Shown here: piece by piece, positions 36,798-45,818 of the stretch
Layout: every line of letters begins with the position of its first letter
Numbering within the stretch: the stretch's first letter is position 1
Source of the DNA: Lautropia sp. SCN 69-89
GTDB lineage: Bacteria; Pseudomonadota; Gammaproteobacteria; Burkholderiales; Burkholderiaceae_E
Assembly (NCBI GenBank): GCA_001724855.1
Contig: MEED01000001.1
Location: forward strand, 1-64,000
Length of the DNA: 64,000 nucleotides
Direction: 5' to 3'
Position numbers and translations under genes: made by a program
Notes under the pieces: model-generated
Database searches by the model: none
Seen by the model: the letters and a program-made list of their open reading frames with translations, nothing else
What the model was told of the DNA's origin: nothing

Positions 36798-37646
36798 ATG
36801 GACATGGCTTTCATCCCCCCGCACGCCCACGCCGCCACCCCCGAAGCCGGGCCACCGCTCGCGCCCGGCGAAGTCGCACTGGTCGGCACCGGCCCGGGCG
36901 ACCCCGAGCTGCTGACGCTCAAGGCGCTGCGCCTGATGCAGCAGGCCGACGTGGTGCTCTACGACAACCTGGTCTCGCCCGAGATCATGGCGATGGTCGG
37001 TCCGGGCGCGCAGCGCGTCTACGTCGGCAAGGAGCGCAGCCGCCACACGATGCGCCAGGAGGCCATCAACGAGCTGATGGTGGACCTCGCCCGTGCCGGC
37101 CACCGGGTGGTCAGGCTCAAGGGGGGCGACCCCTTCATCTTCGGCCGCGGCGGCGAGGAAATCGAGACGCTGTCGGCCCACGACGTGCGCTTCCAGGTCG
37201 TCCCGGGCATCACCGCCGCTGCTGGCGTGGCCGCCTATGCGGGCATCCCGCTCACGCATCGCGACCACGCCCACGCCTGCGTGCTGGTCACCGGACACCT
37301 GCGCGACGGCACGATGAACCTCGACTGGCCTGCTCTCGCACGGCCCGGGCAGACCCTGGTCTGCTACATGGGGTTCCAGGGGCTGGCCGAGCTGTGCGCG
37401 AAGCTCGCCGAGCACGGCCTGGACGAAGCCACGCCGGCCGCGATCGTGCAGAAAGGCACGCAGCGCAGCCAGCGCGTCGTGACCGGCACGCTGCGCACGC
37501 TGCCCGCACTCGCGGCGCAGGCCCGGCTCGCGCCGCCCACGCTGATCATCGTCGGCGAGGTCGTGCGCCTGCGCGACAAGCTGAAGTGGTTCGAGCGCAC
37601 GCTGCAGGCGCCCGCCATGGCGACGCCCGATACCGCCGAAGCGTGA
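36798..37646 (+). CDS. cobA: Uroporphyrinogen-III C-methyltransferase (siroheme pathway)
   Basis: A 282-residue SUMT that methylates uroporphyrinogen III at C2 and C7 with S-adenosylmethionine, first step to siroheme. Motifs: [47 protein letters not shown] and the [20 protein letters not shown] segment. The dehydrogenase/chelatase half of CysG is absent. Its location 17 bases after dsrR suggests it provides siroheme for DsrAB, with DsrN amidating the product. Two terminator-like hairpins follow directly. Confidence 0.93.
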   Translation: MDMAFIPPHAHAATPEAGPPLAPGEVALVGTGPGDPELLTLKALRLMQQADVVLYDNLVSPEIMAMVGPGAQRVYVGKERSRHTMRQEAINELMVDLARAGHRVVRLKGGDPFIFGRGGEEIETLSAHDVRFQVVPGITAAAGVAAYAGIPLTHRDHAHACVLVTGHLRDGTMNLDWPALARPGQTLVCYMGFQGLAELCAKLAEHGLDEATPAAIVQKGTQRSQRVVTGTLRTLPALAAQARLAPPTLIIVGEVVRLRDKLKWFERTLQAPAMATPDTAEA

Positions 37647-37652
37647 ACGTCG

Positions 37653-37680
37653 TGGTTGCCCGCCAAGGCGCGGGCAACCA
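37653..37680 (+). terminator. Hairpin terminator after the dsr operon (first of two)
   Basis: TGGTTGCCCGC (37653-37663) is perfectly complementary to GCGGGCAACCA (37670-37680) with a six-base loop CAAGGC. It begins seven bases after the cobA stop. There is no clear T run, so it may need Rho or be an mRNA end stabiliser. Confidence 0.7.
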
Positions 37681-37692
37681 TCGTGTCTGCGA

Positions 37693-37720
37693 GTCCGTCG
37701 GAGCGTCGACTCCGACGGAC
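37693..37720. terminator. Hairpin terminator between convergent units (second of two)
   Basis: GTCCGTCGGAG (37693-37703) pairs perfectly with CTCCGACGGAC (37710-37720) across a six-base loop CGTCGA. It lies 5 bases from the stop of the minus-strand response regulator, so it probably terminates that unit and blocks read-through in both directions. Confidence 0.7.
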
Positions 37721-37724
37721 ACTC

Positions 37725-38438
37725 CTAGCGCGAGTGCACGAGCCGCGCGGCAGGGGTATCGGCGTCTTCGCGGGCGGCACGCCCGCTCTCGCCCACCCGG
37801 TTCTCGATCGCGAACACCGCCGCCTCGACCCGTGACGAGAAGCCGAGCTTCGACAGGATGTGGCGCACGTGCAGCTTCACGGTGTCGTGGCTGATGCCGA
37901 GCTCTCGAGCGATCGCCTTGTTGCTCAGGCCGCGCGCCACCTGCGCGAGGATCTCGCGCTCGCGCACCGTCAGCTGGTCGAGCGAGCTGCCCGGCGCGGC
38001 CCGTTGCGGCCCCTCCTCGAGCAGGCCGGCCAGCTTGGCCGCCATGGCGGGTGCCACCACCAGTTCGCCGCGCGCCGCGCGGGTGATGGCGTCGATCACG
38101 TCTTGCGGATCCATGTCCTTGAGCAGGTAGCCCCGCGCGCCCATGCGCAGCGCCGCGGCGAGGTCTTCGCGCGAGTCGCTCATCGTGAGGATCACCACGG
38201 GCACCCGGGATCCCGCATCGCGCAGGCCGCGCAGCAACCTCAACCCGTCGAGCTGCGGCATCCGCAGGTCGATCACCGCGAGGTCGGGCGCGTGCGCCTG
38301 GATCATCTCGATCCCTTCCTCGGGGTTGCCGGTGGTGGCGACCACCTTCATGCCGGCGCGCAGTTCGAGCAGCTCGCCCAGCCCGCGCCGGCACAGCCCG
38401 TGATCGTCGACCAGTGCGACACGCAACGGCTCAGCCAT
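37725..38438 (-). CDS. NarL/LuxR-family response regulator
   Basis: A 237-residue two-component regulator. Receiver domain residues 1-125 with acid pocket Asp11-Asp12, phosphorylation site Asp57 (VIDLRMPQ) and the conserved KD near GYLLKDM; LuxR-type helix-turn-helix near residues 155-215 with LTVREREILAQVARGLSNKAIARELGISHDTVKLHVRHIL. It overlaps the kinase gene by eight bases, so the two form a pair. Located between dsr and soe, it is the natural candidate to bind the palindromes found upstream of the sulfur units. A disordered 20-residue tail follows the HTH. Confidence 0.88.
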   Translation of the reverse strand: MAEPLRVALVDDHGLCRRGLGELLELRAGMKVVATTGNPEEGIEMIQAHAPDLAVIDLRMPQLDGLRLLRGLRDAGSRVPVVILTMSDSREDLAAALRMGARGYLLKDMDPQDVIDAITRAARGELVVAPAMAAKLAGLLEEGPQRAAPGSSLDQLTVREREILAQVARGLSNKAIARELGISHDTVKLHVRHILSKLGFSSRVEAAVFAIENRVGESGRAAREDADTPAARLVHSR

Positions 38439-39705
38439 GGTGCACCTCGCCCGCAGGCGGATCGCCCGCCGGAACACGCACCACGACGCGCGCACCACCG
38501 GCCGGCGGATTGTCGAACGCGACGCGCGCGCCGATCGCCTGCGCGCGCTCGCGCATGATCTCCAGGCCGAAACTCGTGCGCGCCGCGCGCCGGGACGCGG
38601 GGGCCGGCCGCGCGAAGCCACGACCGTCGTCGTGCACGCTGAACACCACGTCGGGGCCGTCGCGCTCGACCCGTAGCCAGGCGCGGCGCGCCCCGGAGTG
38701 CCGGCGCACGTTGGCCAGCGCCTCCTGCAGGATATGGAACGTCTGCACCTCGACCTCGGCCGGCAGCCGCAGTTGGGGGATACGGCAATCGAACTCCAGT
38801 GCCACGCCGGTGCGCTCGTAGAAGGTATCGGCCATCTGCTCGAGCGCGCGGTGCAGTCCCTGCGAGTCCATGCCCGCCCGGAAGTGGGTGATCAGCTCGC
38901 GCATGCGCCGGTTGGCGCTGCCGAGCTCGTCGTTGACGTCCTGGCAGTACTTCTGCGCGCGCGGCGTGTCCTGCTGCGCGATCGCGTCCTGCAGCAGCGG
39001 CATGCGCATCCGCACGAAGGTGAGCGACTGCGCGAGGGAGTCGTGCAGTTCGCCGGCGATCGTCTGCCGTTCGTGGACCAGGCTCGACTGCAGGTTCTCG
39101 CGCTCGAGCCTGGCGTTCTCCAGGGCAAGGCCGAACAGCTGGCCGACCGGGCGCAGCAGGTGGATCACCTCGCCGCGCAGGCTGTGCACACCGTCGAAGA
39201 ACAACGTGAACACGCCCACCGAGCGCCCCTTGAACTCGAGGGGCACGGCGACGGTTCCGGTGCAGACCTGCTCGAAGAAGCTGTCGACCGCGAGCGTGCC
39301 GCACGGCGATGCGCTGTCGGCCACCCGGACGTCGTCGCCGTTGAGCGCGTCACCGCAAACGCCGCAAGGGCCGATCAGCGCCTCGCGCGCGAGCACGTCC
39401 TCGGGCAGGCCCCAGGCCGCGACCAGTCGCAGCTTGTCGCCCTCGGGCGTGAGCGCGCGCACCGCCCCGGCCCGCGCGCCCGCCAACCTGACGACGGTGA
39501 CGAGGAACGCGTCGAGCATCGACTGCGGCGTGCCGCCGACCCCGGAGGCGACGGGCGCCGTCGCGCAGCGCGCATCCGGGCGCTGCGTGCGGCCATCGGC
39601 GATCGGTACCACTCGCACCGCCTTGCCGATACCCGGCGCCGGGTCGGCCAGTGTCGTCGCCTCCGCCGAAGTGCCCGGAGAAATTCCGGAACCCGAAACC
39701 TGCAT
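38431..39705 (-). CDS. Soluble NarX-type histidine kinase with GAF domain and a four-cysteine cluster
   Basis: A 424-residue kinase with no membrane helix. GAF domain about residues 60-200, HisKA_3 dimerisation helix with phospho-acceptor His221 in IAGELHDSLAQSL, and HATPase_c with the N box EALANVRRHSGA and VHDDGRGF. The GAF domain has Cys114, Cys117, Cys135 and Cys148 (spacing C-x2-C-x17-C-x12-C), a pattern that could bind an iron-sulfur cluster or zinc and sense redox or sulfur state. The gene is divergent from soeA with a shared 134-base control region. Confidence 0.87.
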   Translation of the reverse strand: MQVSGSGISPGTSAEATTLADPAPGIGKAVRVVPIADGRTQRPDARCATAPVASGVGGTPQSMLDAFLVTVVRLAGARAGAVRALTPEGDKLRLVAAWGLPEDVLAREALIGPCGVCGDALNGDDVRVADSASPCGTLAVDSFFEQVCTGTVAVPLEFKGRSVGVFTLFFDGVHSLRGEVIHLLRPVGQLFGLALENARLERENLQSSLVHERQTIAGELHDSLAQSLTFVRMRMPLLQDAIAQQDTPRAQKYCQDVNDELGSANRRMRELITHFRAGMDSQGLHRALEQMADTFYERTGVALEFDCRIPQLRLPAEVEVQTFHILQEALANVRRHSGARRAWLRVERDGPDVVFSVHDDGRGFARPAPASRRAARTSFGLEIMRERAQAIGARVAFDNPPAGGARVVVRVPAGDPPAGEVHHG

Positions 39706-39760
39706 TCAACCTCCTGCGGCTCCTCTGCGGGGAGCCTCCCGACACGATATTACACGCCGA

Positions 39761-39775
39761 TCCCCCAAACGGATA
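39761..39775. promoter_or_regulatory. Inverted-repeat operator (site 3 of 5) before soeABC and the kinase gene
   Basis: TCCCCCAAACGGATA, differing from the dsr site (24139-24153) at 2 of 15 bases. The centre is 72 bases before soeA and 30 bases before the -10-like TTATGG at 39798. On the other strand a -10-like TAATAT (39752-39747) for the kinase gene lies 16 bases away, so binding here might also repress the kinase promoter. Confidence 0.6.
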
Positions 39776-39797
39776 GTGGAACGACTCCCCGGAATGC

Positions 39798-39803
39798 TTA
39801 TGG
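39798..39803 (+). promoter_or_regulatory. Putative -10 element of soeABC
   Basis: TTATGG, in the context GCTTATGGCTGCC. It is spaced from the palindrome like the TTATGG at 24118-24113 and 59357-59352. A start near 39810 would give a leader of about 30 bases. Confidence 0.45.
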
Positions 39804-39839
39804 CTGCCCCTGTCGCGATCACCTAGTATCGCTTCGGAG

Positions 39840-42752
39840 ATGCGACCCCAGCCGATCCACGACCCTGCGCGGGCGCCGCTGCCCGACGCGAGCACCGAAG
39901 TCCGCAACACCACCTGCTACATGTGCGCCTGCCGCTGTGGCATACGGGTGCACTTGCGCGACGGCGAAGTCCGCTACATCGAGGGCAACCCCGACCACCC
40001 GCTGAACCAGGGAGTGATCTGCGCCAAGGGCTCCTCCGGCATCATGAAGCAGTACTCGCCGGCGCGGCTCACCCGACCGCTGCGGCGCAAGGCCGGCGCG
40101 GCGCGCGGCGCCGGCGAGTTCGAGGAGATCGGCTGGGACGAAGCCTTCGCGCTGCTCGAAGAGCGCCTCGCGAAGATCCGCGCCACCGACCCGAAGAAGT
40201 TCGCGCTGTTCACCGGGCGCGACCAGATGCAGGCGCTCACCGGGCTGTTCGCGCGGCAGTACGGCACGCCGAACTACGCGGCGCACGGCGGCTTCTGCTC
40301 GGTGAACATGGCCGCGGGAATGATCTACACGATCGGCGGATCGTTCTGGGAGTTCGGCGGCCCCGACCTCGATCGCGCGCGGCTGTTCGTGATGATCGGC
40401 ACCGCCGAAGACCATCATTCCAACCCGCTGAAGATCGCGATCTCGAAATTCAAGCGCAACGGGGGCCGCTTCATCTCGGTGAATCCGGTGCGCACCGGCT
40501 ATTCGGCGATCGCCGACGAATGGGTGCCGATCCGCCCGGGCACCGACGGCGCGCTGCTGCTCGCGCTGATCCACGAGATCATCGCGCTGGGCCTTTACGA
40601 CCGCGAATTCCTCGTGCGCAACACCAACGCCGGGCAACTGGTGAACGTCGACGAGGCCCACGACGAGGCGGGGCTGTTCGTGCGCACCGACGTGCCCGCC
40701 GAAGAGGGTTGCTACGACCCGCAGAACAAGCTCTGGTGGGACCGCGTCACCAACGAACCGGTCGTCACGCACTCCGAGGGCGCCGACCCGTACCTGCACG
40801 GCGAATTCCGCCTGCGCGACGGCACCGCGGTCAAGCCCGCGTTCCAGTTGCTGCGCGACCGGGTCGAGCGCTACACCCCGGAGTGGGCGTCGGGCATCAC
40901 CGGCATCCCGGCCGCGACGATCCGTCGCCTCGCGCACGAAATGGGCATCACCGCCCGCGACCACCGGATCGAGCTGCCGATCGCCTGGACCGACGCCTGG
41001 GGCAAGGAACACGACACGGTCACCGGCAACCCGGTCGCGTTCCACGCGATGCGCGGGCTGGCCGCGCACTCCAACGGTTTCCAGACGATCCGCGCGCTCG
41101 CGATCCTGATGTCGCTGCTGGGCACGATCGACCGGCCTGGCGGCTTCCGGCACAAGGCGCCGTTCCCGCGGCCGATCCCGCCGTGCGCGAAGACACCGAA
41201 CACGCCGCTGGCGGTCAAGCCGGGCCATCCGCTCGACGGCCTCGCCCTCGGCTGGCCCGCCGAACCCGACGACCTGTTCGTCGACGACGCGGGCCGGCCG
41301 GTTCGCATCGACAAGGCGTTCTCGTGGGAGTACCCGCTGTCGGTGCACGGGCTGATGCACAACGTGATCACCAACGCGTGGCGGGCAGACCCTTATCCGA
41401 TCGACACGCTGATGATCTTCATGGCGAACATGGCGTGGAACTCGACGATGAACACGTCGCAGGTCCGCACCATGCTCGAAGACCGCGGCGAAGACGGCGA
41501 GTACAAGATCCCGTTCATCGTCGTCGCCGACGCGTTCCAGTCGGAGATGACCGCGTTCGCCGACCTGATCCTGCCCGACACCACCTACCTCGAACGCCAC
41601 GACGTGATGTCGATGCTCGACCGGCCGATCTCCGAGTTCGACGGCCCGGTCGATTCGGTGCGCGTGCCCGTGGTGCCGCCCACCGGCCAGTGCAAGCCGT
41701 TCCAGGAGGTGCTGATCGAGCTGGGCAGCCGCCTGAAGCTGCCCGCCTTCGTGCGCCGCGACGGCAGCCGCAAGTACCGCGACTATCCCGACTTCATCGT
41801 CAACTACGAGACCGAGCCGGGCTCGGGCATCGGCTTCCTGGCCGGCTGGCGCGGCAAGGGCGGCGAGAAGTTCATGCGCGGCGAGCCGAACCCGCGCCAG
41901 TGGGAGATGTACGCGCAGAACAACTGCGTCTACCACTACAAGCTGCCGCCCTCCTACCAGTACATGCGCAACTGGAACAAGGGCTACCTCGAGTGGTCGA
42001 TGCGCAACCGCATCACGCGCTACGCCGAGCCGATCCTGATCCACCTGTACTCGGAAGTGCTGCAGAAGTTCCGGCTGGCCGCGCGCGGCAAGGGCCCTTC
42101 GCGCAAGCCGCCCGAGCACCTGCGCAAGCGCGTCGACGAATTCTTCGATCCGCTGCCGTTCTACTACGAGCCGCTCGAAGCGCAGCGCACCGACCGGGTG
42201 CGTTATCCGCTGAGCGCGGTCACCCAGCGGCCGATGGCGATGTACCACTCCTGGGATTCCCAGAACGCCTGGCTGCGGCAGATCCACAGCCACAACCCGC
42301 TCTACCTGAACCCGCGCCTCGCGCGGGCACACGGCATCGAGGACGGCGGCTGGATGTGGGTCGAGTCGCAATGGGGCCGCGTGCGCTGCCAGGCCAGCTA
42401 CTCGGAGGCGGTCGAGCCGGGCACCGTCTGGACCTGGAACGCGATCGGCAAGGCACCGGGGGCCTGGGGCCTCGCGGCCGACGCCAACGAGTCGCGTCGC
42501 GGCTTCCTGCTCAACCACCTGATCACCGAAGAACTGCCGGGCGCCGGCGACGAAGGCAGCGTCTCGAACTCCGATCCGGTCACCGGCCAGGCCGGCTGGT
42601 ACGACGTGCGGGTGCGCATCTACCGGGCCGGCGACGACGAGCCGGCGCAGAGCTGGCCGCAGTTCGAGGCGGTGCCTGCGGCCCCCGGCACGAAGGCCGC
42701 GCACCGGCCGCGGATGCTGGCCTGGTTCGCCGGCGGCGGGAGGCGGTCATGA
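39840..42752 (+). CDS. soeA: SoeA, molybdopterin subunit of sulfite:quinone oxidoreductase
   Basis: A 970-residue molybdopterin oxidoreductase of the DMSO reductase superfamily. The N-terminal cluster motif is CYMCACRCGI with a fourth Cys in CAKG (Cys26, 29, 33, 61). There is no Tat signal, so it works in the cytoplasm, as known for SoeABC, which oxidizes sulfite to sulfate and feeds quinone. Its neighbours are an FeS subunit and a DmsC-like anchor in soeABC order. The ATG abuts a GGAG, unusually tight, so the start may be a few codons off. Polysulfide or thiosulfate reductase is the alternative, less likely in this context. Confidence 0.88.
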   Translation: MRPQPIHDPARAPLPDASTEVRNTTCYMCACRCGIRVHLRDGEVRYIEGNPDHPLNQGVICAKGSSGIMKQYSPARLTRPLRRKAGAARGAGEFEEIGWDEAFALLEERLAKIRATDPKKFALFTGRDQMQALTGLFARQYGTPNYAAHGGFCSVNMAAGMIYTIGGSFWEFGGPDLDRARLFVMIGTAEDHHSNPLKIAISKFKRNGGRFISVNPVRTGYSAIADEWVPIRPGTDGALLLALIHEIIALGLYDREFLVRNTNAGQLVNVDEAHDEAGLFVRTDVPAEEGCYDPQNKLWWDRVTNEPVVTHSEGADPYLHGEFRLRDGTAVKPAFQLLRDRVERYTPEWASGITGIPAATIRRLAHEMGITARDHRIELPIAWTDAWGKEHDTVTGNPVAFHAMRGLAAHSNGFQTIRALAILMSLLGTIDRPGGFRHKAPFPRPIPPCAKTPNTPLAVKPGHPLDGLALGWPAEPDDLFVDDAGRPVRIDKAFSWEYPLSVHGLMHNVITNAWRADPYPIDTLMIFMANMAWNSTMNTSQVRTMLEDRGEDGEYKIPFIVVADAFQSEMTAFADLILPDTTYLERHDVMSMLDRPISEFDGPVDSVRVPVVPPTGQCKPFQEVLIELGSRLKLPAFVRRDGSRKYRDYPDFIVNYETEPGSGIGFLAGWRGKGGEKFMRGEPNPRQWEMYAQNNCVYHYKLPPSYQYMRNWNKGYLEWSMRNRITRYAEPILIHLYSEVLQKFRLAARGKGPSRKPPEHLRKRVDEFFDPLPFYYEPLEAQRTDRVRYPLSAVTQRPMAMYHSWDSQNAWLRQIHSHNPLYLNPRLARAHGIEDGGWMWVESQWGRVRCQASYSEAVEPGTVWTWNAIGKAPGAWGLAADANESRRGFLLNHLITEELPGAGDEGSVSNSDPVTGQAGWYDVRVRIYRAGDDEPAQSWPQFEAVPAAPGTKAAHRPRMLAWFAGGGRRS

Positions 42753-43480
42753 CGCAGCTCGCGCTGGTCATCGACCTGAACGTCTGCGTCGGCTGCCACG
42801 CCTGCGTGACGAGCTGCAAGCAGTGGAACACCTCGGGCGCCGCCGGCCCGCTGGCCGACGTCAACCCCTACGACGCCGATCCGAGCGGCGCGTTCTTCAA
42901 CCGGGTGCAGACCTTCGAGGTCGGCGAGTTCCCCGACACGCAGACGGTGCACTTCCCGAAGTCGTGCCTGCATTGCGAGGATCCGCCCTGTGTGCCGGTG
43001 TGCCCCACCGGCGCCAGCTACAAGCGGCCCGAAGACGGCATCGTGCTGGTCGACTACGACAAGTGCATCGGCTGCAAGTACTGCTCGTGGGCCTGCCCCT
43101 ACGGCGTGCGCGAGATCGACCCCGAGCGCAAGGTCATGACCAAGTGCACGCTGTGCGTCGACCGGATCTACGACGCCACGAAGCCCGAGTCCGAGCGCAA
43201 GCCGGCGTGCGTGCTGGCCTGCCCGACCAGCGCGCGGCTGTTCGGCGACATCCACGATCCCGAATCGGTGGTCTCGAAAGCGATCCGCGACAACGCAGGC
43301 TATGCGCTGATGCCCGAATGGGGCACGCATCCGTCGAACCATTACCTGCCGCGCCGGCGCACCGCGATGCGCGTGCACGCCGACGAGCTCGAGCGCGCCG
43401 ACAATCCGCTGAAGGTCGACGGCCTGCTGCCCAAGCCGTCGCGGGCCGACCCGTCGCTCGACGACGTCACGTCCTGGTAA
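42749..43480 (+). CDS. soeB: SoeB, four-cluster ferredoxin subunit
   Basis: A 243-residue DmsB/PhsB-type subunit with four 4Fe-4S motifs: CVGCHACVTSCKQWN, CLHCEDPPCVPVCPTGAS, CIGCKYCSWACPYGVRE and CTLCVDRIYD with a distal CVLACP. It carries electrons from SoeA to SoeC and lacks a signal peptide. ATGA overlap with soeA; 11 bases to soeC. Confidence 0.9.
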   Translation: MTQLALVIDLNVCVGCHACVTSCKQWNTSGAAGPLADVNPYDADPSGAFFNRVQTFEVGEFPDTQTVHFPKSCLHCEDPPCVPVCPTGASYKRPEDGIVLVDYDKCIGCKYCSWACPYGVREIDPERKVMTKCTLCVDRIYDATKPESERKPACVLACPTSARLFGDIHDPESVVSKAIRDNAGYALMPEWGTHPSNHYLPRRRTAMRVHADELERADNPLKVDGLLPKPSRADPSLDDVTSW

Positions 43481-43491
43481 CGGCAAGCCCG

Positions 43492-44472
43492 ATGCGCCCC
43501 GAAGCCTCCGTGATCCTGCTGACGACGCTGATCGGCGCCGGCCAGGGCCTGTTCCTTGCGATCTTCACCGCGCACGGCCTGGCGCTGTTCGACCTGGTCC
43601 CGGTCGCCGACAGCCTCGCCTTCGACGTCACCGGCAGCGCGATCGCGCTGGCGCTCACCGGCGCCGGGCTGCTCGCGTCGTTCTTCCACCTCGGGCGGCC
43701 GGAACGCGCCTGGCGCGCGATCGCGCAATGGCGCACCTCCTGGCTGTCGCGCGAGGTGATCGTGCTGCCGGCGTTCATGTTCGCCGTGTTCGTCTACGCG
43801 CTCGTGCACTTCGCCGGGGTGCGACCGGTGCTCGCCCGGCTTCCCGGTGGCGGCGCGATCGACCTGGCCACGCTGGTCGGACTGGCCGCAACGCTGCTGG
43901 CGTTCGCGCTGTTCGTCTGCACCGGCATGATCTATGCTTGCCTGCCGTTCCTGCGCGAGTGGCACAGCCCCCTCACGCCGCTCAATTTCCTGCTGCTCGG
44001 CTGCGCGTCGGGTTTCACGCTGGCGGCGGCGTTCTCCACCGCGGCGGCGCCCGAACTCACGCGGCTGTTCACCGGCTACGCGCTGGCGTTCACGCTGCTT
44101 GGGCTGGCAGGCCGCGGCGCGGCGCTGGTGCGCAACCGCCGGCTGAAGCCGAAGTCCACGCTGCAGACGGCCATCGGGGTCAAGCATCCGCGCATCGTGC
44201 AGAAATCGATGGGCTTCCAGTCGGGCTCGTTCAACACCCACGAATTCTTCCACGGGCGGCCGCCCGGCACACTGCGCTGGGTGAAATGGGCGTTCCTGAC
44301 GGCGGCATTCGCGGTGCCCGCCGTGCTGCAGGCGCTCGCGCTGGCCGGGCCGGCCGGGCCGCTGCTGGTGCTGGCATTCGCGATCCAGTTCGCCGGCCTG
44401 GTGGCCGAGCGCTGGTTCTTTTTCGCCGAGGCGAACCACCCGCAGAACCTGTATTACCAGGCGGTTGCATGA
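43492..44472 (+). CDS. soeC: SoeC, membrane anchor subunit
   Basis: A 326-residue DmsC-family membrane protein with about eight hydrophobic helices. Recognisable parts: SFFHLGRPERAWRAIAQWRTSWLSREV and FVCTGMIYACLPFLREWHSPLTPLNF, and a C-terminal RWFFFAEANHPQNLYYQ. It anchors SoeAB and passes electrons to quinone. ATG at 43492 follows the soeB stop by 11 bases. Confidence 0.9.
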   Translation: MRPEASVILLTTLIGAGQGLFLAIFTAHGLALFDLVPVADSLAFDVTGSAIALALTGAGLLASFFHLGRPERAWRAIAQWRTSWLSREVIVLPAFMFAVFVYALVHFAGVRPVLARLPGGGAIDLATLVGLAATLLAFALFVCTGMIYACLPFLREWHSPLTPLNFLLLGCASGFTLAAAFSTAAAPELTRLFTGYALAFTLLGLAGRGAALVRNRRLKPKSTLQTAIGVKHPRIVQKSMGFQSGSFNTHEFFHGRPPGTLRWVKWAFLTAAFAVPAVLQALALAGPAGPLLVLAFAIQFAGLVAERWFFFAEANHPQNLYYQAVA

Positions 44473-44552
44473 AGCTGCGATACGTCAAGGAATCAGGCTC
44501 TGGTTCGGGTATGTTCACGGGTCGAAGATAAATACAGGGAGGAGTACGAATC

Positions 44553-45767
44553 ATGGCGCTGGTTGATCCCCACGGAGGCGGTCCGCTGCTGCCGCTGCTG
44601 CTGGAGGGCGACGCGCTCGCCGCCGAGCGGGCGCGCGCGCAGAAGCTGCCGAGGCTGCAGGTGAGCTCGCGCGAGAAGGGCGACCTGATCATGATGGGCA
44701 TCGGCGGCTTCACGCCGCTCGAAGGCTTCATGAGCCACGCCGACTGGCAGGGGGTCTGCGACGGGATGCGCACGGCCAGCGGCCTGTTCTGGCCGATCCC
44801 GATCACGCTGTCGGCCGATGCCGAAGCGGCGAAGTCGATCGCCGTGGGGGGCGAGCTCGCCCTCGTCGATCCGGACGACGGCTCGGTGCTCGCGACGATG
44901 AAGGTCACCGAGAAGTACGCGATCGACAAGGCGCACGAGTGCGCAACCGTCTTCCGCACGACCGACCCCGAGCATCCCGGCGTGAAGATGGTGATGGCGC
45001 AGGGCGACGTGAACCTCGCCGGGCCGGTCAAGGTGCTGTCGACGGGTGGGTTCCCCGAGAAGTACGGCGAACTGTTCAGGACGCCGGCGCAGACCCGCGC
45101 GCTGTTCGAGTCGCTCGGCTGGTCGAAGGTCGCGGCGTTCCAGACCCGCAATCCGATGCACCGCTCGCACGAATACCTGGCGAAGGTCGCGATCGAGGTC
45201 AGCGACGGCGTGCTGGTGCACTCGCTGCTCGGCGCACTCAAGCCCGGCGACATCCCGGCCGAAGTGCGCACGCGCGCGATCTCGGTGCTGGTCGACGGCT
45301 ACTTCCAGAAGAAGACCATCGTGCAGGCCGGCTACCCGCTCGACATGCGCTACGCGGGCCCGCGCGAGGCGCTGCTGCACGCGCTGTTCCGGCAGAACTA
45401 CGGCTGTTCGCACCTGATCGTCGGCCGCGACCACGCGGGCGTGGGCAGCTACTACGGCCCGTTCGACGCGCATCACATCTTCGACCAGATCCCCAGGGAC
45501 GCACTGCAGACCCAGGCGTTGAAGATCGACTGGACCTTCTGGTGCTACAAGTGCGGCGGAATGGCCTCCGCGCGCACCTGTCCGCACGACGACGCCGACC
45601 GGCTGCTCGTCTCGGGCACCAAGCTTCGCAAGTGGCTCTCGGAAGGCGCCGAAGTGCCGGCGGAGTTCAGCCGGCCCGAGGTGCTGGCCGTGCTCAGGGA
45701 GTACTACCAGGGTCTCGCCGCGCACGAGCGCGTCGAGGTCAAGATGACCGGACATTCGGCGCGCTGA
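44553..45767 (+). CDS. sat: Dissimilatory ATP sulfurylase
   Basis: A 404-residue homo-oligomeric ATP sulfurylase. Motifs: [12 protein letters not shown] near residue 194-205 (ATP/sulfate site) and [20 protein letters not shown] near 290-310. In sulfur oxidizers it runs in reverse, turning APS and pyrophosphate into ATP and sulfate. A zinc-type cysteine set ([15 protein letters not shown]) marks the dissimilatory/archaeal-like form. GGGAGGAG precedes the ATG. It heads sat-aprM-aprB-aprA, the APS route running parallel to SoeABC. Confidence 0.94.
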   Translation: MALVDPHGGGPLLPLLLEGDALAAERARAQKLPRLQVSSREKGDLIMMGIGGFTPLEGFMSHADWQGVCDGMRTASGLFWPIPITLSADAEAAKSIAVGGELALVDPDDGSVLATMKVTEKYAIDKAHECATVFRTTDPEHPGVKMVMAQGDVNLAGPVKVLSTGGFPEKYGELFRTPAQTRALFESLGWSKVAAFQTRNPMHRSHEYLAKVAIEVSDGVLVHSLLGALKPGDIPAEVRTRAISVLVDGYFQKKTIVQAGYPLDMRYAGPREALLHALFRQNYGCSHLIVGRDHAGVGSYYGPFDAHHIFDQIPRDALQTQALKIDWTFWCYKCGGMASARTCPHDDADRLLVSGTKLRKWLSEGAEVPAEFSRPEVLAVLREYYQGLAAHERVEVKMTGHSAR

Positions 45768-45818
45768 AGCTGCCGGGCTGCAACCCAACCCACGATCATT
45801 CGAGGAGGAGATCTCACG

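Noticed and set aside
44476-44530. Possible further operator upstream of sat (GATACGTC and CGGGTATG)
   Set aside because: It shares eight bases with site 1, but there is no inverted partner at the right spacing, so it is not counted.
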